Of a stretch of 64,000 bases of DNA, positions 8,466-16,298 are shown piece after piece. How positions within the stretch are numbered: position 1 is the first letter of the stretch; every line of letters begins with the position of its first letter. The stretch is from Streptomyces sp. DH-12 (GTDB taxonomy: Bacteria; Actinomycetota; Actinomycetes; Streptomycetales; Streptomycetaceae). The notes under the pieces are model-generated. The model saw only the letters and a list, made by a program, of their open reading frames with translations. It was not told the origin of the DNA and made no database searches. The translations under genes were made by a program, and so were the position numbers. The DNA is taken from contig NZ_PPFB01000001.1 of assembly GCF_002899455.1 (NCBI RefSeq), forward strand, positions 4,556,001 to 4,620,000. The letters run 5' to 3'.

Positions 8466-9380
8466 TCACTCCTCGACCGTGAGGCCCTTGCGCAGCTTCA
8501 CCAGCGTCCGGGACAGCAGCCGGGAGACGTGCATCTGGGAGATGCCGAGCTCCTCGCCGATCTCCGACTGGGTCATGCCGGCGACGAACCGCAGCGACAG
8601 GATCCTCCGGTCCCGCGACGGCAGTTCGGCGATCAGCGGCTTCAACGACTCGATGTACTCGATGCCTTCGAGCCCGTGGTCCTCGTAGCCGATCCGGTCG
8701 GCCAGCGCGCCCTCGGTGTCGTCCTCCTCGGGCTGGGCGTCCAGCGAGGAGGCGGTGTACGCGTTCGACGCGGCCATGCCCTCGACGACCTCGTCGGGGG
8801 TGATGCCCAGCCGGTCCGCCAGCTCGGCCACCGTCGGCGCGCGGTCGAGCTGCTGGGCCAGTTCGTCACCGGCCCTGGCCAGGTCCAGCCGCAGTTCCTG
8901 CAGGCGGCGCGGCACGCGCACGGACCACGAGGTGTCGCGGAAGAAGCGCTTGATCTCGCCGATGATGGTCGGCATCGCGAAGGTGGGGAACTCCACACCC
9001 CGCGTGTGTTCGAAGCGGTCGATCGCCTTGATCAGGCCGATGGTGCCGACCTGGATGATGTCCTCCATGGGCTCGCTGCGCGAGCGGAACCGGGAGGCGG
9101 CGAACTTGACCAGGGCGAGGTTCAGTTCGACGAGCGTGGTGCGTACGTACGAGTACTCGGGACTGCCTTCGTCGAGCGACTCCAGGCGCTCGAACAGGGT
9201 CTTGGACAGGGCCCGTGCGTCCACCGGGCCCACCTCGTCGTACGGGGGGATCTCCGGGAGTCCGGCGAGGAGGCCGTCCGGGTCGACTCCCAGGCCGCCC
9301 TGCTCGAGGGGATCCAGATGTTCCGGAGGTGGTGTCGACGTCGCTTCTCGGGTAGGCGATGCGTCGAGCCGGGGTGACAT
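8466..9380 (-). CDS. RNA polymerase sigma factor, SigB/SigF subfamily
   Basis: This 304-residue group-3 sigma factor has region 2 (EDIIQVGTIGLIKAIDRF, then the core-binding PTFAMPTIIGEIKRFFRD and promoter-melting WSVRVPRR), region 3 (APTVAELADRLGITPDEV) and region 4 with the helix-turn-helix TQSEIGEELGISQMHVSRL. Such factors handle stress or differentiation and are held by anti-sigma kinases. The start is placed at ATG 9380, which has GGAGG five bases ahead; two upstream in-frame ATGs lack this. The divergent STAS gene and the RsbW-like gene are likely partners. By position next to hut genes it corresponds to S. coelicolor SigI, recalled from memory. The first 60 residues are Pro-rich and not conserved. 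Confidence 0.9.
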   Translation of the reverse strand: MSPRLDASPTREATSTPPPEHLDPLEQGGLGVDPDGLLAGLPEIPPYDEVGPVDARALSKTLFERLESLDEGSPEYSYVRTTLVELNLALVKFAASRFRSRSEPMEDIIQVGTIGLIKAIDRFEHTRGVEFPTFAMPTIIGEIKRFFRDTSWSVRVPRRLQELRLDLARAGDELAQQLDRAPTVAELADRLGITPDEVVEGMAASNAYTASSLDAQPEEDDTEGALADRIGYEDHGLEGIEYIESLKPLIAELPSRDRRILSLRFVAGMTQSEIGEELGISQMHVSRLLSRTLVKLRKGLTVEE

Positions 9381-9629
9381 GATGTCCTCCATCGTTCTCG
9401 GCATATGGCTGCCGAAGCCGATACGTGCACTGCGGTGTGCGGCGCCTCCAAAGCCGGCCGTGTCGGGTACGTGTCTTACTAGCCCTACCGGCTGCTCGAA
9501 GCCCGGTGCAAGTGTGTTCTGTGTGGTTATGTCCGTTTGTGCGCGATTGTTAGAGTGTCGATGCGTAGCCGGAAGGCGTAATGTTCGAGGGCGTCAGGAA
9601 CAGCCACGACCTCGGGAGAGAGAGACGGC
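9381..9629. other. Divergent intergenic region between sigma factor and STAS gene
   Basis: These 249 bases must hold promoters for both genes. The part near 9500-9580 is locally AT-richer than its neighbours. I searched for the GTTT...GGGTAT pattern of SigB/F-type promoters: a GGGTAC occurs at 9465-9470 on the + strand, but no matching -35 lies at the right distance. Autoregulation of the sigma gene is therefore not shown by sequence. Confidence 0.4.
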
Positions 9630-10007
9630 ATGGACCGCGGGACGGTCGGCAGCGCACAGTCGGGCCGGCTTCTGGTCGAGGTGCGAGAAGAGGGCCCCAG
9701 TGCCGTCGTGACCCCGGCGGGTGAGTTGGACCACCACACCGCCGATCTGTTGCGGGAGCCACTGGAGGACTGCCTCGCCAAGGGTTTCAAGCGGCTTGTC
9801 ATCGACTGCTCCCGGCTGGAGTTCTGTGACTCCACGGGGCTGAACGTGCTGCTCGGCGCCCGGCTGAAGGCCGAGGCGGGCGGAGGCGGGGTGCACCTCG
9901 TGGGGATGCAGCCCGTTGTCGCGCGCGTGTTCGAGATCACGGGGGCGGACGCGGTGTTCGCCGTTCACGACACGCTCGAGGCGGCCCTGGCCGACGATTC
10001 GGCGTGA
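9630..10007 (+). CDS. STAS-domain anti-sigma factor antagonist
   Basis: This 125-residue SpoIIAA/RsbV-like protein is a single STAS domain. The phosphorylation site is Ser68 within EFCDSTGLNVLL, the hallmark DSTG motif. In its unphosphorylated form such a protein binds the anti-sigma kinase and frees the sigma factor; the kinase inactivates it by phosphorylation. A purine-rich GGGAGAGAGAG ribosome site precedes ATG 9630. It is divergent from the sigma gene and 240 bases upstream of an RsbW-like kinase gene, completing a partner-switching set. Streptomycetes carry many such proteins, so which sigma factor it controls is inferred from position. Confidence 0.88.
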   Translation: MDRGTVGSAQSGRLLVEVREEGPSAVVTPAGELDHHTADLLREPLEDCLAKGFKRLVIDCSRLEFCDSTGLNVLLGARLKAEAGGGGVHLVGMQPVVARVFEITGADAVFAVHDTLEAALADDSA

Positions 10008-10247
10008 CGCGCGCGGGCAGGCCCGGCGGGGTGCTCGCGCCGCGCCCGCCGGCGACGGGGGGCCTCCGGCGCGTCTTTTCGTGCAATACGGGGGTGTCCC
10101 GGCGGACGGCTCGGGCAGGAGACACCCTGAACGTCCCGGACGCGGTGGCCGGGAGGGCGCCGAGAACCGTTCGGGCCGTCCGCGCGTGACTGACCGAGTA
10201 CGGAATATTTCGATGGTGAACTGGTGACACGGTGAGGTGAGGCGCTG

Positions 10248-10811
10248 ATGAGCACCACCCGGCCCTACCCGCCGGGCGACCGCGGTCCGGAGCCCAGCGG
10301 CGCTTCCGGGACGCCCGGGGGCGCTGCACCGGCCGCGGCCGTCCCGGACGGCGGCGTGGCCGTGCCGACCGCACCGGCGTCGCCACCGGGTCCGTCCGGC
10401 GGCACCCAGGTGCGCCGGCTGAGCTTCGAGGACCAGAGCGGGGTCGTGCCGCTCGCGCGGGACTTCACGCGGCAGGCGCTGTACGACTGGGGCTGGCTGC
10501 CGACCGCCACGGCGGACCGGCGGGCCGCCGCCGAGGACGTCCTGCTCGTGGTGTCCGAGCTGGTCACCAACGCGTGCCTGCACGCCGAGGGGCCGGATCT
10601 GCTGACCATCACCTGCGACCGCAAGGTGATCCGGCTCGAGGTCACCGACCGGGGCACCGGCCAGCCGTCCCCGCGCACGCCTCACCGCGCGGGCCGGCCG
10701 GGAGGCCACGGCATGTTCATCGTCCAGCGCCTGTGCCTGGACTGGGGCGTGCTCCGCGCCCCCGACATCGCGGGCAAGACGGTCTGGGCCGAACTGGGCA
10801 CCCCCTCCTGA
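10248..10811 (+). CDS. RsbW-like anti-sigma factor serine kinase (HATPase_c)
   Basis: This 187-residue protein opens with about 55 residues of Pro/Gly/Ala-rich low-complexity sequence, then a GHKL ATPase domain. The N-box is in VVSELVTNACLHAEG, the G1-type segment is VTDRGTGQP and the G2-type segment is GRPGGHGMFIVQRL. Proteins of this family sequester sigma factors and phosphorylate STAS antagonists on Ser. It follows the STAS gene on the same strand at a distance of 240 bases, so it may have its own promoter. Many stand-alone streptomycete HATPases bind no known sigma factor, so pairing with the neighbouring sigma protein is likely but unproven. Confidence 0.82.
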   Translation: MSTTRPYPPGDRGPEPSGASGTPGGAAPAAAVPDGGVAVPTAPASPPGPSGGTQVRRLSFEDQSGVVPLARDFTRQALYDWGWLPTATADRRAAAEDVLLVVSELVTNACLHAEGPDLLTITCDRKVIRLEVTDRGTGQPSPRTPHRAGRPGGHGMFIVQRLCLDWGVLRAPDIAGKTVWAELGTPS

Positions 10812-11538
10812 CGCCGGACCCCCTCCCGACACCCTGCGCGCCGTCCCGCGCCGCCCTGCGAGCATGTGGCGCCGCCCGAGACGCACGTCCCGTGCGGCCG
10901 CGCCGGCCTCGGGGGCTCCCGCGCGGGGCGCTTCTGCGCAGGCTGCTCCGTGCGCTGCCCTTCGGCGCCGGCGTCATGGGGCGCCGCCCGCCGTCCGCTC
11001 CAGGACGCGGAGCGCCGGTCGAGGGGCGCCACCGCCTCGCAGCCCTCGCGCGAGCGCCCCGCCCGGCAGCGGAAGCCGCTGTACGCCCCTGAGCCGCCGC
11101 GGCCCGAGCTCACCGCCCCCAGGTGGCCCGTCCGTGCCCTCAGGCCGCCTCAGAGCCCTCTGAGCGACTCCCAGGCCCCCTCCTCGGCGGAAACCGGGCC
11201 GCAGCGCCCCGATGCCCGCCGCGGCCGCCCCGCGCGAACGCCCCCTCGCACCGCCCGGCGCGGGCGGTCTCTCCCACCGCGCCGGAGGGCGGGCCCCCGC
11301 CTCGCCCGGGTACCGGACGCGCCTCCGAACCGCCTCCCTCACAACGTCGGGGCCCGCGCCGTCCCGCCTCCCGCCTGGCGCACGCGTCGGCACGTCCGCG
11401 CCCGGCGCCCCCCAGCGCCCGGGGAGCCCCAGCCGTGCCGGGGCACGCACCCCGGCCACCTCGCCCCGCGTGCCTGCGCGCACCCGCCCCGCGCCGCCCC
11501 GCACCCTGTGCCGACCGCACCCCCTCACACCCGAAGGA
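10812..11538. other. Long GC-extreme gap without a credible gene
   Basis: About 730 bases lie between the anti-sigma gene and the transporter terminator. Open frames exist on both strands, but their translations are Arg/Pro/Gly/Ala noise without hydrophobic cores or motifs and without ribosome sites. The + strand is visibly richer in C than G over much of the stretch. I see no tRNA, insertion-sequence ends or long repeats. It could be decayed coding sequence. Confidence 0.5.
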
Positions 11539-11563
11539 CCCCGCGGCCGTGTCGGCTGCGGGG
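11539..11563 (-). terminator. Terminator of the peptide transporter gene
   Basis: Arms CCCCGCGGCC and GGCTGCGGGG (one mismatch) enclose a 5-base loop, 36 bases downstream of the transporter stop on the minus strand. Confidence 0.55.
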
Positions 11564-11598
11564 CCCTTCTCCCGGTGCGGGGTGCGGTCAGTGCCGTC

Positions 11599-13095
11599 TC
11601 AGCGGACGTCGCCCATCAGGGCCTTGACCTTGTTGCGGTACATCCAGACCGCCGCGCCGGCCAGGACCGCGAGGGTCGCCTCCAGGGCGACGATGCCCGT
11701 CTTGTTGAGGTCGACGCCGGCGATGGACAGCAGGCCGGTCGTGGCGTCGCCGGCGGTGACGGCGAGGAACCAGACGCCCATCATCTGCGAGGCGTACTTC
11801 GCGGGCGCCATCTTCGTGGTGACCGACAGGCCGACCGGGGAGAGCAGCAGCTCGCCGACGGTCTGGACGAAGTAGACCGCCACCAGCCACAGCGCGGCCG
11901 CCTTGTGACCGCCCTCGGCGATCGACAGCGGGGCGAGGAACAGGAAGAACGAGACGCCGACCAGCATCAGACCGGAGGCGAACTTCACGATCGTGCTCGG
12001 CTCCTTGCCGCGCCGGTTCAGCGCGAGCCAGATCCAGGCGAAGACCGGGGCCAGGGCCATGATCAGGACCGGGTTGACCGACTGGTACCAGGAGACCGGG
12101 AAGTCCCAGCCGAAGACGCTGTTCTCGGCCGACGAGTCGGCGAAGATCGACAGGGTCGAGCCGCCCTGGTCGTAGATCATCCAGAAGATCGCGGCGGCGA
12201 CGAAGAACCAGATGTACGCGGACATCTTCGACTGCTCGGTGCGGTCGAGGTCCTTGTCGCGCTTGATGCGGACCAGCACCATCACCGGGATGATCACGCC
12301 GAGCAGGGTCAGCGGGACCAGGATCCAGTTCAGGGTGTAGTGGCCGGAGAACCCGACGATCGCGTACGCCACGACGGCGATGCCCGCCCACAGCGCGGAC
12401 TTGCGCAGCGTGGAGGCCTTCTCCTCGGCCGACAGCGGCTTCGGGACGACGCTGGACTGCGCGTCCAGGTGGCGGCTGCCCAGCAGGAACTGCGTCACGC
12501 CGAGACCCATGCCGAGCGCGGCGAGCGCGAAGCCCAGGTGCCAGTTGACGCTCTCACCGACGGTGCCGATGATCAGCGGCGCGGCGAAGGCACCGAGGTT
12601 GATGCCCATGTAGAAGACGGTGAAGCCGCCGTCCCGGCGCGGGTCGTCCGGGCCCTGGTAGAGCTGGCCGACCATCGTGGAGATGTTGGCCTTCAGCAGG
12701 CCGGAGCCGATCGCGACGAGGCCGAGGCCGCCGTAGAAGGTGCCCGAGTAGGGCAGGGCCAGCGTCAGGTGGCCCAGCATGATGATGCCGCCGGCGACGG
12801 CGACGGTCCTGCGGGGGCCCCAGACCCGGTCGCCGAACCAGCCGCCGGGCATGGCGAGCAGGTACACCAGCGAGAGGTACACCGAGTAGATGGCGGTGGC
12901 GGTGCCCGCGCTCAGACCGAGTCCGCCCGGCGCGACGAGGTACAGCGGGAGCAGGGCCCTCATGCCGTAGTAGGAGAAACGCTCCCACATCTCGGTCATG
13001 AAGAGTGTGGCCAGTCCGCGGGGGTGGCCGAAGAAGGTCTTCTCGGATCCGGGGGTGCCCGGGGAGGCCGAGTCCTTCGTCAGGCTGGACGCCAT
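11599..13095 (-). CDS. POT/PTR-family proton-coupled di-/tripeptide transporter
   Basis: This 498-residue major-facilitator protein imports small peptides with protons. The POT hallmark EMWERFSYYGMRALLPLYL lies in the first helix, including the ExxER proton-coupling motif. About 14 hydrophobic helices follow, with conserved segments MPGGWFGDRVWGPRR, LGLVAIGSGLLKANIST and DGGFTVFYMGINLGA. The start is ATG 13095 with AAGGAA about 6 bases ahead; a longer open frame upstream is compositionally noise. It is a single-gene unit with its own hairpin downstream. Two M19-family dipeptidase-fold proteins encoded about 5 kb away could act on imported peptides, though no operon links them. Confidence 0.93.
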   Translation of the reverse strand: MASSLTKDSASPGTPGSEKTFFGHPRGLATLFMTEMWERFSYYGMRALLPLYLVAPGGLGLSAGTATAIYSVYLSLVYLLAMPGGWFGDRVWGPRRTVAVAGGIIMLGHLTLALPYSGTFYGGLGLVAIGSGLLKANISTMVGQLYQGPDDPRRDGGFTVFYMGINLGAFAAPLIIGTVGESVNWHLGFALAALGMGLGVTQFLLGSRHLDAQSSVVPKPLSAEEKASTLRKSALWAGIAVVAYAIVGFSGHYTLNWILVPLTLLGVIIPVMVLVRIKRDKDLDRTEQSKMSAYIWFFVAAAIFWMIYDQGGSTLSIFADSSAENSVFGWDFPVSWYQSVNPVLIMALAPVFAWIWLALNRRGKEPSTIVKFASGLMLVGVSFFLFLAPLSIAEGGHKAAALWLVAVYFVQTVGELLLSPVGLSVTTKMAPAKYASQMMGVWFLAVTAGDATTGLLSIAGVDLNKTGIVALEATLAVLAGAAVWMYRNKVKALMGDVR

Positions 13096-13612
13096 GGTCG
13101 TTCCTTGCTGTCGGGACGCGTCGCGCGAGACGGGTACGCGCCCGGTGGGGGGCTGGCCGGCACCGGCGGGCCGTACCGTCCGCCCCACGCCCGGGGGATG
13201 CCGCCCCGGATCACGGAGCGGCGGACGGCGACCACCGGGATCCACGCCCCCGCCGCGCGTCGACGCGCGGTGAAGGCCCGGCCACAGGTCATTGCTTCAG
13301 GGACCGGCAGAGCGTGCCGGCCCGCACACAAAAGAGACCCTCAGCGTCAACTGCCGCCAAAGGTCCCCGCGGTGCAACAGGCGTTGGTTCACCATACGGC
13401 AGGACAGTGCCGGATATGGAAGGACTTGAGACGTGAATCACAGGTTTTAAAGGAACCGGGAGCGCCCATTCGAAGGTCTGCCCAGCATCGCACCTCGCAC
13501 CCGCAGGTCCGTACCAAGGGTGCGGGAGGGGAGGACCGGGCGGGACGCCGGCGGGGACCGAGCCCGCCGATCACGCCCCTGCGGCTCGGGCCGCGGGTCT
13601 ACCATCATCGGC
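13096..13612. other. Divergent regulatory gap between transporter and response regulator
   Basis: These 517 bases separate two divergent genes. The stretch 13330-13460 is markedly less GC-rich and contains short T/A tracts, so promoters for the transporter are most likely there, but no convincing -35/-10 pair with 16-18 base spacing was found on the minus strand. On the + strand a -10-like TACCAT directly precedes the response-regulator start. No gene is seen in it. Confidence 0.4.
13600..13605 (+). promoter_or_regulatory. Candidate -10 of a leaderless response-regulator mRNA
   Basis: TACCAT fits the TAnnnT -10 pattern and is followed by 7 bases and then the ATG at 13613. There is no ribosome-binding sequence in front of that ATG. 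This spacing would start transcription at or next to the A of the start codon. Confidence 0.4.
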
Positions 13613-14290
13613 ATGACCCGTGTACTGCTCGCCGAGGACGACGCGTCCATCTCGGAGCCGCTGGCCCGCGCCCTGCGCCGGGAGGGTTACGACGTCGAGG
13701 TGCGTGAGGACGGACCCGGCGCCCTGGAGGCCGGCATGCAGGGCGGCGTCGACCTGGTCGTGCTGGACCTCGGGCTGCCCGGCATGGACGGCCTGGAGGT
13801 CGCCCGCCGGCTCCGCGCCGAGGGGCACACGGTCCCCCTGCTGATCCTCACCGCGCGCGCCGACGAGGTGGACACGGTCGTCGGCCTGGACGCGGGCGCC
13901 GACGACTACGTCACCAAGCCGTTCCGGCTCGCCGAGCTGCTGGCCAGGGTCCGGGCCCTGCTGCGGCGCGGCGCGGCCGAGCCGCAGCAGCCGCCCGCCA
14001 CCCACGGCGTGCGCATCGACGTCGAGTCGCACCGGGCGTGGATGGGCGACGAGGAGCTCCAGCTCACCGCCAAGGAGTTCGACCTGCTGCGGGTGCTGGT
14101 GCGCGACGCGGGCCGGGTCGTCACCCGCGACCAGCTGATGCGCGAGGTCTGGGACACCACCTGGTGGTCCTCCACCAAGACCCTCGACATGCACATCTCC
14201 TGGCTGCGCAAGAAGCTCGGCGACGACGCGGCCAACCCCCGTTACATCGCCACCGTGCGCGGCGTGGGCTTCCGCTTCGAGAAGAGCTGA
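13613..14290 (+). CDS. OmpR/PhoB-family response regulator
   Basis: The 225-residue protein has a receiver domain (residues 1-118) with acidic pocket residues in LLAEDDAS, phosphoacceptor Asp in VVLDLGLPGMDG, the Thr in ILTARA and the Lys in DDYVTKPF. A winged-helix output domain (about 130-225) follows, with QLTAKEFDLLRVLV and the recognition helix region STKTLDMHISWLRKKLGD. It is probably co-transcribed with the histidine kinase 43 bases downstream. There is no Shine-Dalgarno-like sequence before ATG 13613, and a -10-like hexamer sits 7 bases ahead, so a leaderless mRNA is plausible. The target genes cannot be deduced. Confidence 0.92.
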   Translation: MTRVLLAEDDASISEPLARALRREGYDVEVREDGPGALEAGMQGGVDLVVLDLGLPGMDGLEVARRLRAEGHTVPLLILTARADEVDTVVGLDAGADDYVTKPFRLAELLARVRALLRRGAAEPQQPPATHGVRIDVESHRAWMGDEELQLTAKEFDLLRVLVRDAGRVVTRDQLMREVWDTTWWSSTKTLDMHISWLRKKLGDDAANPRYIATVRGVGFRFEKS

Positions 14291-14333
14291 GAGAGCTGGA
14301 CCCCGCCGGGGTTCCGCCGCCGGGTGGGAGAAC

Positions 14334-15608
14334 ATGCGCCGCCGTCTGATCCAGTCCACGCTCGCCGTGGTCCTCGTCGTGATCGCCGTCTTCGGCGTCT
14401 CCCTGGTGATCGTCGAGACCCGCACCATCACCGAGACCGCCAAGGAGCGCGTGGAGTCCGAGGCGGTGCGGCTGGCCAGCATCGTCGACAGCCGGCTGCT
14501 CGTCGAGGACAAGGTCACCGCCGAGGTCCTCGACGACCAGATGCCCGACGACCGGTACGCCGTCGTCCGGCTCCCCGGCAAGCCGCCCATCGAGGTCGGC
14601 TCCAAGCCGGACGGCGACGTCATCAGCGCCACGGCGCCCGGCGAGGAGGGCGAGACGGTCACCGTCCAGGAGTCGCGCTCCTCGGTGACCGAGGAGGTCG
14701 GCCGCACCCTGCTGATCATCGGCCTGGTCGCGCTGCTCGCGGTGATCGCGGCGGTGCTGCTGGCGATCCGGCAGGCCAACCGCCTGGCCTCCCCGCTGAC
14801 CGACCTCGCCGAGACCGCCGAGCGGCTCGGCTCCGGCGACCCGCGCCCCCGCCACCGCCGCTACGGCGTCCCCGAGCTGGACCGGGTCGCCGACGTGCTG
14901 GACGCCTCCGCCGAACGCATCGCCCGCATGCTGACCGCCGAGCGGCGGCTTGCCGCCGACGCCTCCCACCAGCTGCGCACCCCGCTCACCGCGCTGTCCA
15001 TGCGGCTGGAGGAGATCACCCTCACCGACGACCCGGAGACGGTGAAGGAGGAGGCGACGATCGCGCTCACGCAGGTGGAGCGGCTGACGGACGTGGTGGA
15101 GCGGCTGCTGACCAACTCCCGGGACCCGCGCACCGGCTCCGCCGTCACCTTCGAACTCGACGAGGTGATCACGCAGCAGCTCGCCGAGTGGCGCCCCGCC
15201 TACCGCAGCGCCGGCCGGGCCATCGTCGCCTCCGGCAAGCGGAACCTGCGGGCCGTGGGCACCCCGGGCGCGGTCGCCCAGGTGCTGGCCGCGCTGATCG
15301 AGAACTCGCTGATGCACGGCGGCGGCACGGTCGCCCTGCGCACCCGGGTCACCGGCAACCAGGTCGTCGTGGAGGTCACCGACGAGGGGCCGGGCGTGCC
15401 CGCCGAGCTGGGCGCGCGGATCTTCGAGCGGGCGATCAGCGGCCGCAACTCCACCGGGATCGGCCTGGCGGTCGCCCGGGACCTGGCGGAGGCGGACGGC
15501 GGCCGTCTGGAGATGCTGCAGGCCAGCCCGGCCGTCTTCGGCCTGTTCCTGTCCCGCACGCCCCCGCGGAAGGACCCCGACGAGGAGACCCGTACGACGG
15601 TCCGCTGA
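14334..15608 (+). CDS. Sensor histidine kinase, partner of the preceding regulator
   Basis: This 424-residue membrane kinase has transmembrane helix 1 at about residues 8-27, an extracytoplasmic sensor of roughly 95 residues rich in Glu and Asp, and helix 2 at about 126-146. A HAMP-like linker, a HisKA domain with phosphoacceptor His212 in DASHQLRTPLTALS, and a HATPase domain follow, with N-box LIENSLMHGGG, G1 VTDEGPGVP and G2 NSTGIGLAVAR. It autophosphorylates and passes phosphate to the regulator encoded 43 bases upstream. The ligand is unknown. The small acidic sensor resembles those of envelope-stress or cation-sensing kinases, but that is only an impression. Confidence 0.9.
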   Translation: MRRRLIQSTLAVVLVVIAVFGVSLVIVETRTITETAKERVESEAVRLASIVDSRLLVEDKVTAEVLDDQMPDDRYAVVRLPGKPPIEVGSKPDGDVISATAPGEEGETVTVQESRSSVTEEVGRTLLIIGLVALLAVIAAVLLAIRQANRLASPLTDLAETAERLGSGDPRPRHRRYGVPELDRVADVLDASAERIARMLTAERRLAADASHQLRTPLTALSMRLEEITLTDDPETVKEEATIALTQVERLTDVVERLLTNSRDPRTGSAVTFELDEVITQQLAEWRPAYRSAGRAIVASGKRNLRAVGTPGAVAQVLAALIENSLMHGGGTVALRTRVTGNQVVVEVTDEGPGVPAELGARIFERAISGRNSTGIGLAVARDLAEADGGRLEMLQASPAVFGLFLSRTPPRKDPDEETRTTVR

Positions 15609-15642
15609 GACCGAACGGTCCGCCGAGCGGCACGCGCGGCGG

Positions 15643-16176
15643 TTACGGCACGCGCTGCCTGGGCCGCCCCCCGGCGACCGGCGCCCCGCCCGCCACGGGC
15701 TCCTCCCGCACCGGCAGGGCGCGGAACACCCAGGTGCGGTAGGACCAGAAGCGGAACAGCGTCGCGACGCCGATGCCGAGGAACTTGAAGATGTTGCTCT
15801 GCAGCGGGCTGTCCCAGCCGAAGCCGTACGTCGCCGTGTAGAGCACGCCGTTCTCGATCACCAGGCCGATGACGCTGAACAGCAGGAACAGCGACATCTC
15901 GCGGGTGCGCCGGGACTTGTCGCGGTCCCGGTAGGTGAAGTACCGGAAGCCGACGTAGTTGAAGACGATCGCGACCACGGTGGCGATGACGCTCGCGCGC
16001 ACCACCTGGAGGTCGGTCGCCTGCCGGACCAGGTTGAACACACCGAGGTTGACCAGAACCCCGGCTCCCCCCACCGCGCCGAACTTGGCCGCTTCGCGGA
16101 AGAGCCGCCGAAGCCCCGAGGAACCTTGTCCCATCGCCCACAGGCTCCCGTCGGTCGAGTGCGTCAACTCCGCCAT
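15643..16176 (-). CDS. GtrA-family membrane protein
   Basis: This 177-residue protein has four hydrophobic helices characteristic of GtrA/DPMS proteins: FGAVGGAGVLVNLGVFNLV, a second around VIATVVAIVFNYVGF with the family motif NYVGFRYFTYRDR, SLFLLFSVIGLVIENGVLY, and FKFLGIGVATLFRFWSYRTW. GtrA proteins are thought to move lipid-linked sugars across the membrane or to assist polyprenyl-phosphate sugar synthases. That fits the envelope-polysaccharide theme of the region. The start is set at ATG 16176; ATG 16134 (MGQGSSG) with a GGGAG ahead is a good alternative. It is divergent from purK, an arrangement also found in mycobacteria. Confidence 0.85.
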   Translation of the reverse strand: MAELTHSTDGSLWAMGQGSSGLRRLFREAAKFGAVGGAGVLVNLGVFNLVRQATDLQVVRASVIATVVAIVFNYVGFRYFTYRDRDKSRRTREMSLFLLFSVIGLVIENGVLYTATYGFGWDSPLQSNIFKFLGIGVATLFRFWSYRTWVFRALPVREEPVAGGAPVAGGRPRQRVP

Positions 16177-16286
16177 GCTAACCACCCGCACGCGCGATCT
16201 TCCTGCGGACGCCGCGTCGCCCGCGCCCCGCGCGTCCCTTCCGTCCCGCCCGACGGGCGGGAATCGGCCACCCTGGCGCGGGCGGA

Positions 16287-16292
16287 TACCCT
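16287..16292 (+). promoter_or_regulatory. Candidate -10 of a leaderless purK mRNA
   Basis: TACCCT is followed by exactly 6 bases and then GTG 16299. This matches the TAnnnT-N6-start layout of leaderless actinobacterial transcripts. No properly spaced ribosome-binding site is present. Confidence 0.45.
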
Positions 16293-16298
16293 GGGGGC

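Noticed and set aside
9465..9470. GGGTAC as a SigB/F-type -10 upstream of the STAS gene
   Set aside because: No GTTT-like -35 lies 13-17 bases ahead; the nearest GTGT is about 24 bases away.
10866..11627. Open frames on both strands in the gap after the anti-sigma gene
   Set aside because: The translations are Pro/Arg/Ala noise, lack ribosome sites and overlap the transporter terminator.
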